A DNA stretch of 64,000 bases from positions 1-64,000 of the forward strand of contig NZ_AUFV01000014.1 of the NCBI RefSeq assembly GCF_000426685.1, given 5' to 3'. The notes beneath the pieces were generated by a model, which did no database searches, was not told where the DNA came from, and saw only the letters and a list, made by a program, of their open reading frames with translations. Positions within the stretch are counted from its first letter, which is position 1. Each line of letters begins with the position of its first letter. Below, piece by piece: positions 7,567-17,748 of the stretch. Position numbers and translations under genes: made by a program. This stretch comes from Solimonas flava DSM 18980. Lineage in GTDB: Bacteria > Pseudomonadota > Gammaproteobacteria > Nevskiales > Nevskiaceae.

Positions 7567-7643
7567 CGCGAGGCTTGAAACGGGATACAGCGGGGCGCGC
7601 AGTGTAACGAAGGGCGCCCCGGTTTTGAAGGCGAGCGGGCGCC

Positions 7644-8066
7644 TTATTCCGGGAACAGCCGCAGCAGCGATTCGAGCTCGTCGCGCAGGTTCTTGATTTC
7701 CTGCACGCGGGCCGGCATCGCCACCTCGATCGTGCGCGGCTTGCCGACAGCGACGACGGTGCTGATGCTGCGGACGCCGTCGTGGCCGTTGCGCGGCATT
7801 TCCTTGAGGCGCTGGCGCGCGCCGCCGATCGTGAAGCCCTGTTCGTAGAGCAGGCTGCGGATACGACGCACCATCTGCACGTCGTCCTGCTGGTAGTAGC
7901 GGCGGTTGCCGCGCCGTTTCACCGGCTTGAGCTGCGGGAATTCCTGCTCCCAGTAGCGCAGCACGTGCGGCTTGACGTCGCACAGCTCGCTGACCTCGCC
8001 GATCGCGAAGTAACGCTTGCGCGGAATCTCCGGAAGGGCGGCGAGCGGCTTATCGGCGGGTCGCAT
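7644..8066 (-). CDS. MerR-family transcriptional regulator
   Basis: This 140-residue protein has a MerR winged helix at the N-terminus ([25 protein letters not shown], split here as residues about 19-43) and ends in a short coiled coil, without metal-binding cysteines at the C-terminus. MerR proteins in this position, just downstream of ihfA and before tRNA-Pro, are common in gamma- and betaproteobacteria, and their effector is unknown. It overlaps ihfA by 17 bases and is probably co-transcribed with pheST-ihfA. Confidence 0.9.
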   Translation of the reverse strand: MRPADKPLAALPEIPRKRYFAIGEVSELCDVKPHVLRYWEQEFPQLKPVKRRGNRRYYQQDDVQMVRRIRSLLYEQGFTIGGARQRLKEMPRNGHDGVRSISTVVAVGKPRTIEVAMPARVQEIKNLRDELESLLRLFPE

Positions 8067-8367
8067 CGGCTTCCACTCGCAGGCGCAGCTTCTGTCCGGG
8101 GCGGAAGGTGACGACGCGACGCGCGGAGATCGGAATCTCCTCGCCGGTCTTCGGATTGCGGCCCGGGCGCTGGTTCTTCGAGCGCAGCTCGAAGTTGCCG
8201 AAGCCGGAGAGTTTGACCTCCTTGCCGGCTTCGAGGCGCTCGCGGATTTCTTCGAAGAAAAGATCGACGAATTCCTTCGCCTCGCGCTTGTTCAGCCCGA
8301 GATCTTCGAACAGCGCTTCCGCCAGTTCGGCTTTCGTCAATGCCACGAACTTCTTCCCCTTGTTCAC
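8050..8367 (-). CDS. ihfA: Integration host factor subunit alpha
   Basis: This 105-residue protein has the HU/IHF fold: [16 protein letters not shown] at the start and the DNA-binding arm around [17 protein letters not shown]. It pairs with IhfB to bend DNA at specific sites. It begins at GTG (8367), which shares one base with the TAG stop of pheT (TAGTG), so translation is likely coupled. The order pheS-pheT-ihfA is the standard proteobacterial one. Confidence 0.96.
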   Translation of the reverse strand: MNKGKKFVALTKAELAEALFEDLGLNKREAKEFVDLFFEEIRERLEAGKEVKLSGFGNFELRSKNQRPGRNPKTGEEIPISARRVVTFRPGQKLRLRVEADATRR

Positions 8368-10736
8368 TACTGTCGAATCGTGGCCCCCAGATCACGCGCC
8401 AAAGCTTGCGTGATCGTAGCGCTCGCCGTATCGATTTCTTGCAAAGTTAGGGTGCGCGAGGCGTCATTGAAAAGCAAGCCCAGCGCAACACTTTTGTCGC
8501 CGTCGGCGAGACCCTTGCCGCGGTAAATGTCGAAGATTGTCGCCTGCGTCAGGAAGGTGACGCCGGCGCCACGGACGGAGGCAAGAATCCGATCGGCAGC
8601 GACGTCTTCCGGCACGACGATCGCGAGGTCGCGGCGCGACGACGGGAACTCGGACAGCGGTGCGGCTCTGGGCACGCCGACGTTGCGGATCGCTTCCCAG
8701 TCGAGTTCATAGACGAGCGGCGCTTCCGGCAGATCGAGGTTCTGTACCAGCTGCGGATGCAGTTCGCCGATCCAGCCGCAGATCTGCTCGCCGCGGCGGA
8801 TGCATGCCGCGCGGCCCGGATGCAGAGCCGGATGGCTGGCCGCCTCGAAGCGGTACTCGGCGGCGGCGTTGCCGAACAGGGCGAGCACCTCGGCTTTCAC
8901 GTCGTAGAAATCGACCGGGCGCGCGGCGCTGGCCCATTGCTCGGGCAGCGCGCGTCCGGCGGCGAGGCCGGCCAGACGCGCGGTCTCGACGATTTCGCCG
9001 TCGCGCTGCGTGAAGCAGACGCCGGCCTCGAACAGCCGTACGCGATCCTGCTGGCGCGCGCGGTTGTAGAGCCAGGCCGGGATCAGGCCCGCCCACAGCG
9101 TCGTGCGCATCACCGACAGGTTGTCGGCGATCGGGTTGTCGAGCGCGATCGCCGCGACATCCGGATTGAGCGCCTGCTGCAGCGACGGCTCGACGAAGGC
9201 CAGCGTCACGACTTCCTGCCAGCCGCGGGCGGCGATCTGCTCCTTGACGCGCTGCAGCGTGCGCTGCGCTTCCGGCGGGCGCGACGGCGCGAGCTGCGCG
9301 GCGTAGGGCCTGGCCGGAATGCGGTCGTAGCCGTACAGGCGGCCGACTTCCTCGATGAGGTCGGCCTCGATGCGCAGGTCGTAGCGGTAGCTCGGCACGC
9401 GCGCGATCCAGGCGTCGCCGACTTCGGCGCGCAGCATGATGTTGAGGCGGCCGAGCAGGGTCTCGATGTCCTTGGCGCCGACCTCATGGCCGAGCACCTG
9501 CACGAGGCGCGAGCGGCGCAGGCGGATCGACACGGTTTCCGGCTGGCTGCGGCCGGCGTGCGTGACCGGATGCGTCTCGCCGCCGCAGATCTGCAGCACG
9601 AGCTGCGTCGCGCGCTCCAGCGCCTGGCGCTGCAGGCCCGGATCGACGCCGCGCTCGTAGCGGAACGAGGCATCGGAGAACAGCTTGTGGCGGCGGCCGG
9701 TGCCGGCAACCGCGGCCGGCGCGAAGCAGGCCGATTCAAAGAAGATGCGCGTCGTGCCGCCGTGCACGGACGTCGACTGCCCGCCCATGACGCCGGCCAG
9801 CGCGATCGGACCGGAGTCGTCGCAGATCAGCAGCTCGCGGTCGCGGCATTCGACGAGCTGTTCGTTGAGCAGGCGGATCTCTTCGCCGCGCTGCGCGCGG
9901 CGCACGCGGATGGCGCCCGACAGCTTGTCGGCGTCGAAGGCGTGCATCGGCTGGCCGAGCTCGAGCATCACGTAGTTGGTGATGTCGACGACCGGGTGAA
10001 TGCTGCGGATGCCCGAGCGGCGCAGGCGCTCGCGCATCCAGTCCGGGGTGCGCGCCTTCGTGTTCAGGCGCGAGATCACGCGGCCGGCGTAGCTCGGACA
10101 GTCATCGAGGTTCTCAAGCTCGACCTTGAGCTGCTGATGGCCTTCGACCACGGTCTGCGGCAGGTTGGGGCGCTTGACCGGCGCGCCGTACAGCGCCGAA
10201 ATGTCGCGCGCCAGGCCGAGCACCGACAGGCAGTCGCCGCGGTTCGGCGTGATTTCCAGATTGAGGATCTTGTCGGCGAGCTGCAGGTGCTCGGCGATCG
10301 GTGTGCCGGGCCGGGCGTCGGCGTCGAGTTCGAGCAGGCCCTCGGACTTGTCGGACAGCGCCAGCTCCTTGGCCGAGCACAGCATGCCGAAGCTGTCGAC
10401 GCCGCGCAGCTTGGCCTCGGTGATCGCCAGCCCGCCGGGCAGCACGGCGCCGACCAGCGCGCACGGCACCTTGATGCCGACACGTGCGTTCGGCGCGCCG
10501 CAGACGATCTGCAGCAGCCGGCCTTCGCCGGCGTCGACTTCGCAGACCTGCAGGCGGTCGGCCTGCGGGTGGCGTTCGGCCTTGACGATGTGGCCGACGA
10601 CGACGCCCTCGATCGTTTCGGTCATCGCCGGCTCGATCTCGAGTTCGAGGCCGCCCATCACCAGACGCTCGGCGACCTGCTCGATGGTGGCCGCCGGGTT
10701 GACCCATTCGCGCAGCCAGTTTTCGCTCAGTTTCAT
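8367..10736 (-). CDS. pheT: Phenylalanyl-tRNA synthetase beta subunit
   Basis: This 789-residue subunit has the tRNA-binding OB domain (about residues 40-150, [11 protein letters not shown]...), the B3/B4 editing domain, the B5 domain and a C-terminal FDX-ACB anticodon-binding domain ending near SATITQALA. With PheS it forms the alpha2-beta2 enzyme that charges tRNA-Phe; the beta subunit removes misacylated tyrosine. Length is normal for the family. The gene starts 36 bases after pheS ends. Confidence 0.97.
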   Translation of the reverse strand: MKLSENWLREWVNPAATIEQVAERLVMGGLELEIEPAMTETIEGVVVGHIVKAERHPQADRLQVCEVDAGEGRLLQIVCGAPNARVGIKVPCALVGAVLPGGLAITEAKLRGVDSFGMLCSAKELALSDKSEGLLELDADARPGTPIAEHLQLADKILNLEITPNRGDCLSVLGLARDISALYGAPVKRPNLPQTVVEGHQQLKVELENLDDCPSYAGRVISRLNTKARTPDWMRERLRRSGIRSIHPVVDITNYVMLELGQPMHAFDADKLSGAIRVRRAQRGEEIRLLNEQLVECRDRELLICDDSGPIALAGVMGGQSTSVHGGTTRIFFESACFAPAAVAGTGRRHKLFSDASFRYERGVDPGLQRQALERATQLVLQICGGETHPVTHAGRSQPETVSIRLRRSRLVQVLGHEVGAKDIETLLGRLNIMLRAEVGDAWIARVPSYRYDLRIEADLIEEVGRLYGYDRIPARPYAAQLAPSRPPEAQRTLQRVKEQIAARGWQEVVTLAFVEPSLQQALNPDVAAIALDNPIADNLSVMRTTLWAGLIPAWLYNRARQQDRVRLFEAGVCFTQRDGEIVETARLAGLAAGRALPEQWASAARPVDFYDVKAEVLALFGNAAAEYRFEAASHPALHPGRAACIRRGEQICGWIGELHPQLVQNLDLPEAPLVYELDWEAIRNVGVPRAAPLSEFPSSRRDLAIVVPEDVAADRILASVRGAGVTFLTQATIFDIYRGKGLADGDKSVALGLLFNDASRTLTLQEIDTASATITQALARDLGATIRQ

Positions 10737-10772
10737 GATCTCGATCCTGTGTTCTTCGTTGGCGACGGCACT

Positions 10773-11840
<1,068 letters not shown>

Positions 11841-11861
11841 TCAACGACAGGCTGGCTGTGC

Positions 11862-12224
11862 TTAGGCGACGCCGAGCTGGGCTTTCGCCTGGGTCACCAG
11901 AGCCGCGAACGCCGCCTTGTCGTGAATCGCCAGATCCGCGAGGACCTTGCGATCGAGGGCGACGCCGGCCTTGGCGAGCCCGTTGATAAATCGGTTGTAC
12001 GACAGACCGAGTTCCTTGGTCGCCGCGCCGATGCGCACGATCCACAGCGAACGGAACTCGCGCTTCTTGACGCGACGGTCGCGGTAGGCGTACTGGCCCG
12101 ACTTGATGACCTGCTCCTTGGCGGAGCGGAATTGGCGCGATTTGGCGCCGTAGTAGCCCTTGGCCTTCTTCAGGACCTTCTTGTGCTTGGCGCGGGCGGT
12201 AACACCACGTTTGACGCGTGCCAT
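11862..12224 (-). CDS. rplT: 50S ribosomal protein L20
   Basis: This is a 120-residue basic protein starting [19 protein letters not shown] with the family signature RSLWIVRI. It binds 23S rRNA early in large-subunit assembly and in many bacteria represses its own operon. It follows rpmI by 15 bases in the standard order. Confidence 0.98.
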   Translation of the reverse strand: MARVKRGVTARAKHKKVLKKAKGYYGAKSRQFRSAKEQVIKSGQYAYRDRRVKKREFRSLWIVRIGAATKELGLSYNRFINGLAKAGVALDRKVLADLAIHDKAAFAALVTQAKAQLGVA

Positions 12225-12239
12225 GTGCTATCTCCTCGC

Positions 12240-12437
12240 TTAAGCGTACGGCAGCATGATGCGGACTTCGCGGACGTCCGACGCGTGAATCTGCGCCTCG
12301 CCACGGAGCTGACGGATGCGCTTGCCCGACTTCTTGGTCAGGATGTGGCGCTTGTGCGAGTGAGAGCGCTTGAAGCCGCCCTTACCAGTCTTGGAAAAGC
12401 GCTTGGCCGCGCTCTTCACGGTTTTCATCTTCGGCAT
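12240..12437 (-). CDS. rpmI: 50S ribosomal protein L35
   Basis: This 65-residue protein begins [18 protein letters not shown]. The ATG at 12437 has AAAGGAG eight bases upstream; an upstream in-frame start at 12461 would add nine non-conserved residues. Typical [12 protein letters not shown] motif. It precedes rplT in the infC operon. Confidence 0.97.
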   Translation of the reverse strand: MPKMKTVKSAAKRFSKTGKGGFKRSHSHKRHILTKKSGKRIRQLRGEAQIHASDVREVRIMLPYA

Positions 12438-12616
12438 GACTAACTCCTTTTCTCGAACCACATTGCCGGTTTCACGTCCTTGCCAGGGAGCTGACCGGGC
12501 CTTCCCCGACGGGGAAGGACTTTTTCTCGAGTTCGGGTCCGACTGCGACCCTGTCCCGCTTCATCGGGGATGTCTCCCCGCTGACCGTGCGGGCCGGCAA
12601 GCCGGCCCGCGTGTTC
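12438..12616 (-). promoter_or_regulatory. Structured leader between infC and rpmI
   Basis: This 179-base spacer contains three strong inverted repeats: GCGGGCCGGC/GCCGGCCCGC near 12580-12610, CGGGGA/TCCCCG near 12560-12580, and CCTTCCCCG/CGGGGAAGG at 12500-12518. In other bacteria this position carries the L20-responsive leader that controls rpmI and rplT. No T-run follows the last hairpin on the transcribed strand, so it is more likely a translational control or processing element than a terminator. The function is inferred from position. Confidence 0.45.
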
Positions 12617-13135
12617 TCACTTCTTCTTCGCCGCCATCACCATCACGGACTGGCGGCCTTCCATCTTCGGGTGCTGCTCGATGGCAGCCAGCTCGGAGAG
12701 TTCGGTCTTCAGGCGTTCCATCACCTGCATGCCGAGTTCCTGGTGCGCCATTTCGCGGCCGCGGAAGCGGACCACGATCTTCACCTTGTCGCCTTCTTCC
12801 AGGAAGCCTCTGATCTGACGCAGCTTGGTCTGGAAGTCCGCGTCTTCGGTGCCCGGACGGAACTTGATTTCCTTGATCTGGATCTGCTTCTGCTTCTTCT
12901 TCGCAGCGTGCGCGGCCTTGTCCTTTTGGTAAAGGTACTTGCCGTAATCCATGATCTTGCAGACCGGCGGTTCCGCGTTCGGCGAGACCTCGACCAGATC
13001 AAGGCCGGCTTCCTCGGCCTTGGCGATGGCGTCGCGCGTCAGCATGATGCCGACTTGCTCACCATCATCCGCAATCACGCGGACCCGCGGCGCCGTGATC
13101 TGGTGGTTGCGCCGATCTTCACGTTCAAAAGCGAT
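12617..13135 (-). CDS. infC: Translation initiation factor IF-3, rare ATC start
   Basis: IF3 keeps 30S subunits free and checks start codons. The N-domain ([13 protein letters not shown]) and C-domain ([12 protein letters not shown]) are complete. A GTG at 13078 would give only 153 residues and cut conserved sequence. The same frame continues upstream as [18 protein letters not shown], which matches the usual N-terminus, and begins at ATC (13135-13133) seven bases after AGGAG. infC genes characteristically use ATT or ATC so that IF3 represses its own initiation. With ATC the protein is 172 residues, the normal length. An overlapping ATG in another frame stops after five codons. Confidence 0.9.
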   Translation of the reverse strand: MAFEREDRRNHQITAPRVRVIADDGEQVGIMLTRDAIAKAEEAGLDLVEVSPNAEPPVCKIMDYGKYLYQKDKAAHAAKKKQKQIQIKEIKFRPGTEDADFQTKLRQIRGFLEEGDKVKIVVRFRGREMAHQELGMQVMERLKTELSELAAIEQHPKMEGRQSVMVMAAKKK

Positions 13136-13179
13136 GCGACATCTCCTGATGTATCCGTCCCCAGGGACGGACCGGATAC
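13136..13179 (-). promoter_or_regulatory. infC ribosome site with upstream hairpin
   Basis: AGGAG (minus strand, 13147-13143) is the ribosome site of infC. Directly 5' of it is TCCGTCCC-TG-GGGACGGA (13154-13171), with an alternative longer pairing GTATCCG/CGGATAC (13151-13179). A second hairpin, GGGCAT-TTC-ATGCCC, lies at 13190-13204. The structures could present or hide the ribosome site in autoregulation. Confidence 0.5.
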
Positions 13180-13397
13180 TCGTGCCGTGGGCATGAAATG
13201 CCCATCCGGTTCGAGGACAAGGGCGCGCATTCTACGGACCTGCGGCCCTTCTCTCAAGGGGAATCAAGCGCTTCGCCGCCGTTGACGGCCGTTTGGCGCC
13301 TTGCCGGAGGGTGCCGGCGCTGCGTAGCCTAAAGATCCCGGCCGCCGGGCCGCTAAGAGGCAACCCCCTTGGGGGCGCGGTGACGGCATAAGGATGT

Positions 13398-13679
13398 GTG
13401 CCGTCGCGGCCACTTTCGACAAGGATCATCAGGGATATCCGGCTGTTGCGCCCCAGACGCCCCTCCTGGCTCGTCACGTTCCTCGTGGCGGTCGTGCTGC
13501 CGCTGCTGGCCTGGGCGCTATGCCTGTGGCTGGCGCTGGAGCCGCTCGAGGCGCCGCTGCACGGCCTCCATCACGCCCTGCAGCTGCCGGCCGCCGGCCG
13601 CGAAGCGCGACCGCCCATAGGCACTGCAGAGCCGGCGTGCGACGATCGCCGCTTCACCTGCACGCCTGACACGCCATGA
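13398..13679 (+). CDS. Small one-helix membrane protein of unknown function
   Basis: This open frame of 93 residues has a basic N-terminus followed by one hydrophobic helix (WLVTFLVAVVLPLLAWALCL, about residues 24-43), then a short polar tail with two cysteines. It begins at GTG and its TGA overlaps the ATG of the following OsmC gene (ATGA), suggesting coupled translation. The start is uncertain and the family is unknown, so it may be a chance frame in GC-rich DNA. Confidence 0.45.
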   Translation: MPSRPLSTRIIRDIRLLRPRRPSWLVTFLVAVVLPLLAWALCLWLALEPLEAPLHGLHHALQLPAAGREARPPIGTAEPACDDRRFTCTPDTP

Positions 13680-14164
13680 ACGACATCATCGTTTCCGCCG
13701 CCCTCCCGGCCTCGTTGCCGCACAACGAAGTGCAGGTGGTCGAGGCGGGCGAGGGCAACTATGTGCGCCAGCTGCGGATGGGCTCGCACTTCGCGCTGGC
13801 CGACGAACCGCTCGACGTCGGCGGTCAGGACGCCGGCCCCAACCCCTACGAGTATCTGCTCGCCGCGCTCGGCAGCTGCACCAGCATCACGCTGCGCATG
13901 TACGCGGATCTGAAGAAGCTGCCGCTGACGCGCGTCACCGTCCAGCTCAAGCACCGCAAGATCCACGCGCGCGACTGCGCGGAATGCGCGGCGCAGGCGG
14001 CGCCCAATGCCAAGATCGACGAGATCGAGCGGCATATCCTGCTCGAAGGGCCGCTCAGCGACGAGCAGCGCCAGCGCCTGCTGGAGATCGCCAACCGCTG
14101 TCCGGTGCACCAGACGCTGATGTCGGATATCCGCATCACCACGGCGCTGGTGGCCGAGTTCTGA
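13676..14164 (+). CDS. OsmC-family peroxide-type protein
   Basis: This 162-residue protein has the two active-site cysteines of the OsmC/Ohr superfamily, C68 in GSCT and C142 in RCPVHQT, and the surrounding GPNPYEYLLAALG motif. The family reduces organic and fatty-acid hydroperoxides in the cytoplasm. An extra C101-x2-C104 pair is present. It belongs to the YhfA/OsmC branch rather than Ohr by its GPNPYE block. Start overlaps the preceding small frame. Confidence 0.9.
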   Translation: MNDIIVSAALPASLPHNEVQVVEAGEGNYVRQLRMGSHFALADEPLDVGGQDAGPNPYEYLLAALGSCTSITLRMYADLKKLPLTRVTVQLKHRKIHARDCAECAAQAAPNAKIDEIERHILLEGPLSDEQRQRLLEIANRCPVHQTLMSDIRITTALVAEF

Positions 14165-14167
14165 GGT

Positions 14168-15409
14168 CTACAGCAGCCGGTAGCCGACCAGCAGGCCGCC
14201 CATGCTCAGCAGATAGCCGACCGCCACGTGGCGCGCCGCCGCGCGACCGCCGATGCCGGCGACCAGGCCGAACTTGAAGATCAGGTTGGCGCCGAACGCG
14301 GTCAGCACGACGCCGAGCGCGGTCGCCGCGGCGACCTGTCCGCCGCCGAACAGGCGCAGCGTCGACAGGGTGATCGCGTCGACGTCGGTCAGGCCGGAAA
14401 TCGCCGCGACCGCGTAGAGGCCGCCGGTGCCGAAGCTGTGGTGCGCGGCGGCGGTGACGACCAGGACCAGCGCGAACAGTGCCGCGAAGCCGAGTGCCGC
14501 TTTCAGCTCGGCGGGATTGGTGACGCTCATGGCCACCTGCGGCTGCTCGGCCGGCAGGTGCAGCCGCAGCCAGAGCGGCGCGATCATCCCGCCGGCGACG
14601 CCGCAGGCGATGACCGGCAGCAGCGACGGCAGGATCGCCGGCGCGGCGATGCCGGCCAGCACGCCGAGCCGCAGCAGCACGGTCAGGTTGGCGAGCAGGA
14701 TGCCGAGCGCGGCCAGCTCCGGCGGTACGCCGGCGCTGCGTACCTGACGCGACAGCGCCAGCGTCGTCGCGGTGCTCGACACCAGGCCGCCGAGCAGGCC
14801 GGTGATGGCAACCGCGCGGTGGTCGTCGAACAGGCGCAGCGCCGCGTAGCCGCACAGATTCATCGCGCAGATCAGCACCGCCATCTGTCCGACGCGGGCC
14901 GGATTGACGGCCGCGAACGGCCCGAAACCGCGATCCGGCAGCAGCGGCAGCAGCACGAAGGCGATCACCGCGAACTGCAGGAACGACAGCAGCTCCTCGC
15001 GCGTCAGGCGATGCGTAATGCCGTGCAGCTCGGCCTTGAAGTAGAGCAGCAGGGTCACGACCACCGCGATGGCGACGGCGATGTAGGTGGCGTGATAGAC
15101 GAGCATCGCGCCGAGCAGGAAGCACAGCACGAAGGCGATGCCGGTCGTCGTGCCGGGGTCGCGGGCGTGCTCCGGATCGCGCAGGTCGGCGGCCAGCCAC
15201 AGTGCGACGACGCCGAGCAAGGCGACCGGCAGCAGCCACGGCGTGCCGCTCTCGCGCGCCAGCCAGGCGGCGGTGGTGCCGGACAGCGCGATCAGCGCGA
15301 AGCTGCGCAGGCCGGCGCTGCCGGCGTCGGCGCGCTCGCGCTCGACGCCGATCAGCAGGCCGATGCCGAGGCTGATCAGGTACGCGCGAAGGATCTCAGG
15401 GTCGTCCAC
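14168..15409 (-). CDS. MgtC/SapB-type membrane protein with DUF4010
   Basis: This 413-residue inner-membrane protein has about 11-12 hydrophobic segments. The N-terminal third has the MgtC-like motif GLLIGVERER, and the C-terminal part is a DUF4010 region (GLLGGLVSSTATTLALS; SGLTDVDAITLS). Members are thought to be transporters or membrane regulators, substrate unknown. It starts with GTG at 15409, and its first 34 bases lie inside the end of the upstream acetyltransferase gene on the same strand, so the two are probably co-transcribed. Confidence 0.85.
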   Translation of the reverse strand: MDDPEILRAYLISLGIGLLIGVERERADAGSAGLRSFALIALSGTTAAWLARESGTPWLLPVALLGVVALWLAADLRDPEHARDPGTTTGIAFVLCFLLGAMLVYHATYIAVAIAVVVTLLLYFKAELHGITHRLTREELLSFLQFAVIAFVLLPLLPDRGFGPFAAVNPARVGQMAVLICAMNLCGYAALRLFDDHRAVAITGLLGGLVSSTATTLALSRQVRSAGVPPELAALGILLANLTVLLRLGVLAGIAAPAILPSLLPVIACGVAGGMIAPLWLRLHLPAEQPQVAMSVTNPAELKAALGFAALFALVLVVTAAAHHSFGTGGLYAVAAISGLTDVDAITLSTLRLFGGGQVAAATALGVVLTAFGANLIFKFGLVAGIGGRAAARHVAVGYLLSMGGLLVGYRLL

Positions 15410-17748
15410 GAGCGGGCCTTCTCCGGCGGGACCTCCAGCACCACGCGCACGCAGCCCGGGTCGTCCGGGTGGCGTTCGCGGCGGAAGCCGAGGCTGTGCG
15501 AGAGCGCCAGCATCGGCGCGTTCTCCAGCAGCACGTCGCCGTAGATGCGGCGGATGCCGCGCTGCGCGCCGTAGTCGAGGATCGCGCGCATCAGCTGGCG
15601 ACCGAGACCGAGGCCGGCGAAATTGTGGTGCACCAGCGCCGCGAACTCGGCTTCGCTGCCGGTCGGATCGGACACCAGCGTCGAGACGCCGGCCAGCTCG
15701 CCGGGCCGCGAGTCGGCCTCGGCGACGAACGTCATCTCGCGGTCGTAGTCGATCTGCGACATGCGCGCCGCCATCGCGTGCGTGAACTGGCGGATGTAGC
15801 GGAAGAAGCGCAGGCGGATTTCCTCCGGATCGAGTTCGGAGAGCATGCGGATCAGTGCCGGCTCGTCGGTCGGCCGGATCACGCGCAGCAGCATCTGGCG
15901 CTCGCCCTTGAGCGGTGCGACGCGGGCCAGCGCGCTCGGATACGGCGCCAGCGCCAGGCGGTCGCGCTCGCTCGGCGGCTCGGCTTCGGCGACCAGACGG
16001 GCGTAGCCGATCTCGGCGATGCCGTCGGCCGGCAGCAGGCGCACGTCGGCCTCGAGCAGGCGCGGCTGCTCGACGGCGAGCTGCGACAGGCGCGCGACCG
16101 CGGTCGCGTAGTCCGACGCGCGCAGGCCGAGCGGGGCGTTGACGCGCGAGCCGAGACCGATCTCGCCGAGCATCGTCGTCGCCAGCACGTCGTCGACCGG
16201 CGGCAGGGCGTAGGTGGTCGGCGCCGCCGCCGAGGCCGGGTCGAGGCGGGCTTCGATGTAGACGCCCATTTCCGGGTGACGCTTGAGCTTGACGCGCAGG
16301 CCGCGGCCGGCGGCTTCCGCCCAGGCGGCCGGCTGCAGGCCATAGCCGATCAGCAGTTCGGCGGCATCGGCGGCCGGCAGGACCCAGCTGCCCTTGAGCT
16401 TGGCCGGCACCGGCAGCACCGGTGGTTCGCGGCCGTGTGCGAGCGGGTCGAGCGTCGGCGTCTGCATCAGCAGTTCCTGCGTGCGGCGATGCTCGCGGCG
16501 GTAGCGCAGCGCGCGCGCGGCGGCCTCGACCGAGGCGAACGCGGCGATGCCGCCTTCGGCGCAGCGGCGCAGTGCCGGCGCGGCGCGAGCCTGGCCGAGG
16601 AACACGACGACCAGACGCTCGCGCAGCCGCGCCGTGACCAGGCGCTGCGCGAAGGCTTCGTCGTCACGGCCGGGCGCCGGGCTGCGCACGAACATCACCA
16701 TGTCGACGCCGGGCGCGGCCAGCGTCGCGCGCAACGCGTCGAGCGTCTGCTCGTCGGACGCCAGGCCGACGTCGAGCCATTGCGTGCCGCTCTGCATGTC
16801 GGGCAGATGCTCGCGCAGCGCGGTCCAGGCGCCGTCGCTCGGCGCCGCCGGCGTCAGGCCCTCGCGCCACAGCGAGGCGCGGGCGAGCTGGCAGATGCCG
16901 CTGCCGGTGCCGACCACGGCGATGCGGCCCTGCATCGCTTCGCCGATGCGCGACATCGCGGCGAGCGCGCTGAAGATCGCGGTGATGCGATCGACCTCGA
17001 CGAGGCCGGCGCGGCGGAACGCCGCCGACAGCACCGGGTCGGTCGGTTGCGCGGCGTCGTCGTGCGCGTCCGGCGTCTGCAGCACGACGACCGGCTTGCT
17101 GCGCGCGCAGGCGCGCGCCGCCGACATGAACTTGCGCGGGCTGCGGATGTGCGAGAGCTGCAGGACCACGGCCTGCGTGCTCGGATCGAGCGCCGCGTAG
17201 TCGAGCAGGTCGGCGACGTCGACGTCGGCCTCGCCGCCGGTCACCGCGATCCACGAGAAACCGAGCGCATGGCCGGCCGCCCAGTCGAGCGCGGCGGCGG
17301 CGATCGAGCGCGACTGCGCGATCAGCGCCGTCGTCCCGGCGGCCGGCAGGCCCCAGGCCGACAGGCTCAGCGTGCGCGCGTGCGCGGCGCCGGAGCTGCC
17401 GGGGCCGAGCACGCGCAGCGTCTCGTCGCGACCGGCGCGCAGGATCGCCTCGGGCACCGGCGTGTCCGGCAGCCAGATCAGCGCGCGGCAGCCCTGCTCG
17501 GTCAGGCCGCGCACCAGCGATGGCGTCATTTCGGCGGCGTCGAAGACGATGCCGAGTTCGTAGTTGGTGGCGTCGCGGATCTTGCCCAGCGTGCGCCAGC
17601 CGTCGAGCGTGTGCGCGTACAGCGCGCGATACTCATCCGGCAGCGCGGTCAGGCGGCGCAGCATTTCCTCGGCGGGCACGTCGGCCGGCCGGCCGATGCC
17701 GAGCACCGCCTTCGGGCGGAAGAAGGATTCGACATGGCGGATCGTCAT
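15376..17748 (-). CDS. Pat/PatZ-like protein acetyltransferase (acyl-CoA synthetase-like plus GNAT)
   Basis: This 790-residue protein begins MTIRHVESFFRPKAVLGIG, the CoA-binding domain of ADP-forming acyl-CoA synthetases. A succinyl-CoA-ligase-like middle region and a shortened, diverged ATP-grasp region (about residues 470-620) follow. The C-terminal 160 residues are a GNAT domain with the acetyl-CoA loop FAGLGLGRQLM and the ending LGFRRE. This order is that of PatZ/YfiQ and Pat, which acetylate lysines of acyl-CoA synthetases and other proteins. The glycine-rich CoA site and ATP-grasp residues look eroded, as in enzymes where this part only senses ligands. Its ATG overlaps the stop of the HDAC-like gene by four bases. 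Confidence 0.88.
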   Translation of the reverse strand: MTIRHVESFFRPKAVLGIGRPADVPAEEMLRRLTALPDEYRALYAHTLDGWRTLGKIRDATNYELGIVFDAAEMTPSLVRGLTEQGCRALIWLPDTPVPEAILRAGRDETLRVLGPGSSGAAHARTLSLSAWGLPAAGTTALIAQSRSIAAAALDWAAGHALGFSWIAVTGGEADVDVADLLDYAALDPSTQAVVLQLSHIRSPRKFMSAARACARSKPVVVLQTPDAHDDAAQPTDPVLSAAFRRAGLVEVDRITAIFSALAAMSRIGEAMQGRIAVVGTGSGICQLARASLWREGLTPAAPSDGAWTALREHLPDMQSGTQWLDVGLASDEQTLDALRATLAAPGVDMVMFVRSPAPGRDDEAFAQRLVTARLRERLVVVFLGQARAAPALRRCAEGGIAAFASVEAAARALRYRREHRRTQELLMQTPTLDPLAHGREPPVLPVPAKLKGSWVLPAADAAELLIGYGLQPAAWAEAAGRGLRVKLKRHPEMGVYIEARLDPASAAAPTTYALPPVDDVLATTMLGEIGLGSRVNAPLGLRASDYATAVARLSQLAVEQPRLLEADVRLLPADGIAEIGYARLVAEAEPPSERDRLALAPYPSALARVAPLKGERQMLLRVIRPTDEPALIRMLSELDPEEIRLRFFRYIRQFTHAMAARMSQIDYDREMTFVAEADSRPGELAGVSTLVSDPTGSEAEFAALVHHNFAGLGLGRQLMRAILDYGAQRGIRRIYGDVLLENAPMLALSHSLGFRRERHPDDPGCVRVVLEVPPEKARSWTTLRSFART

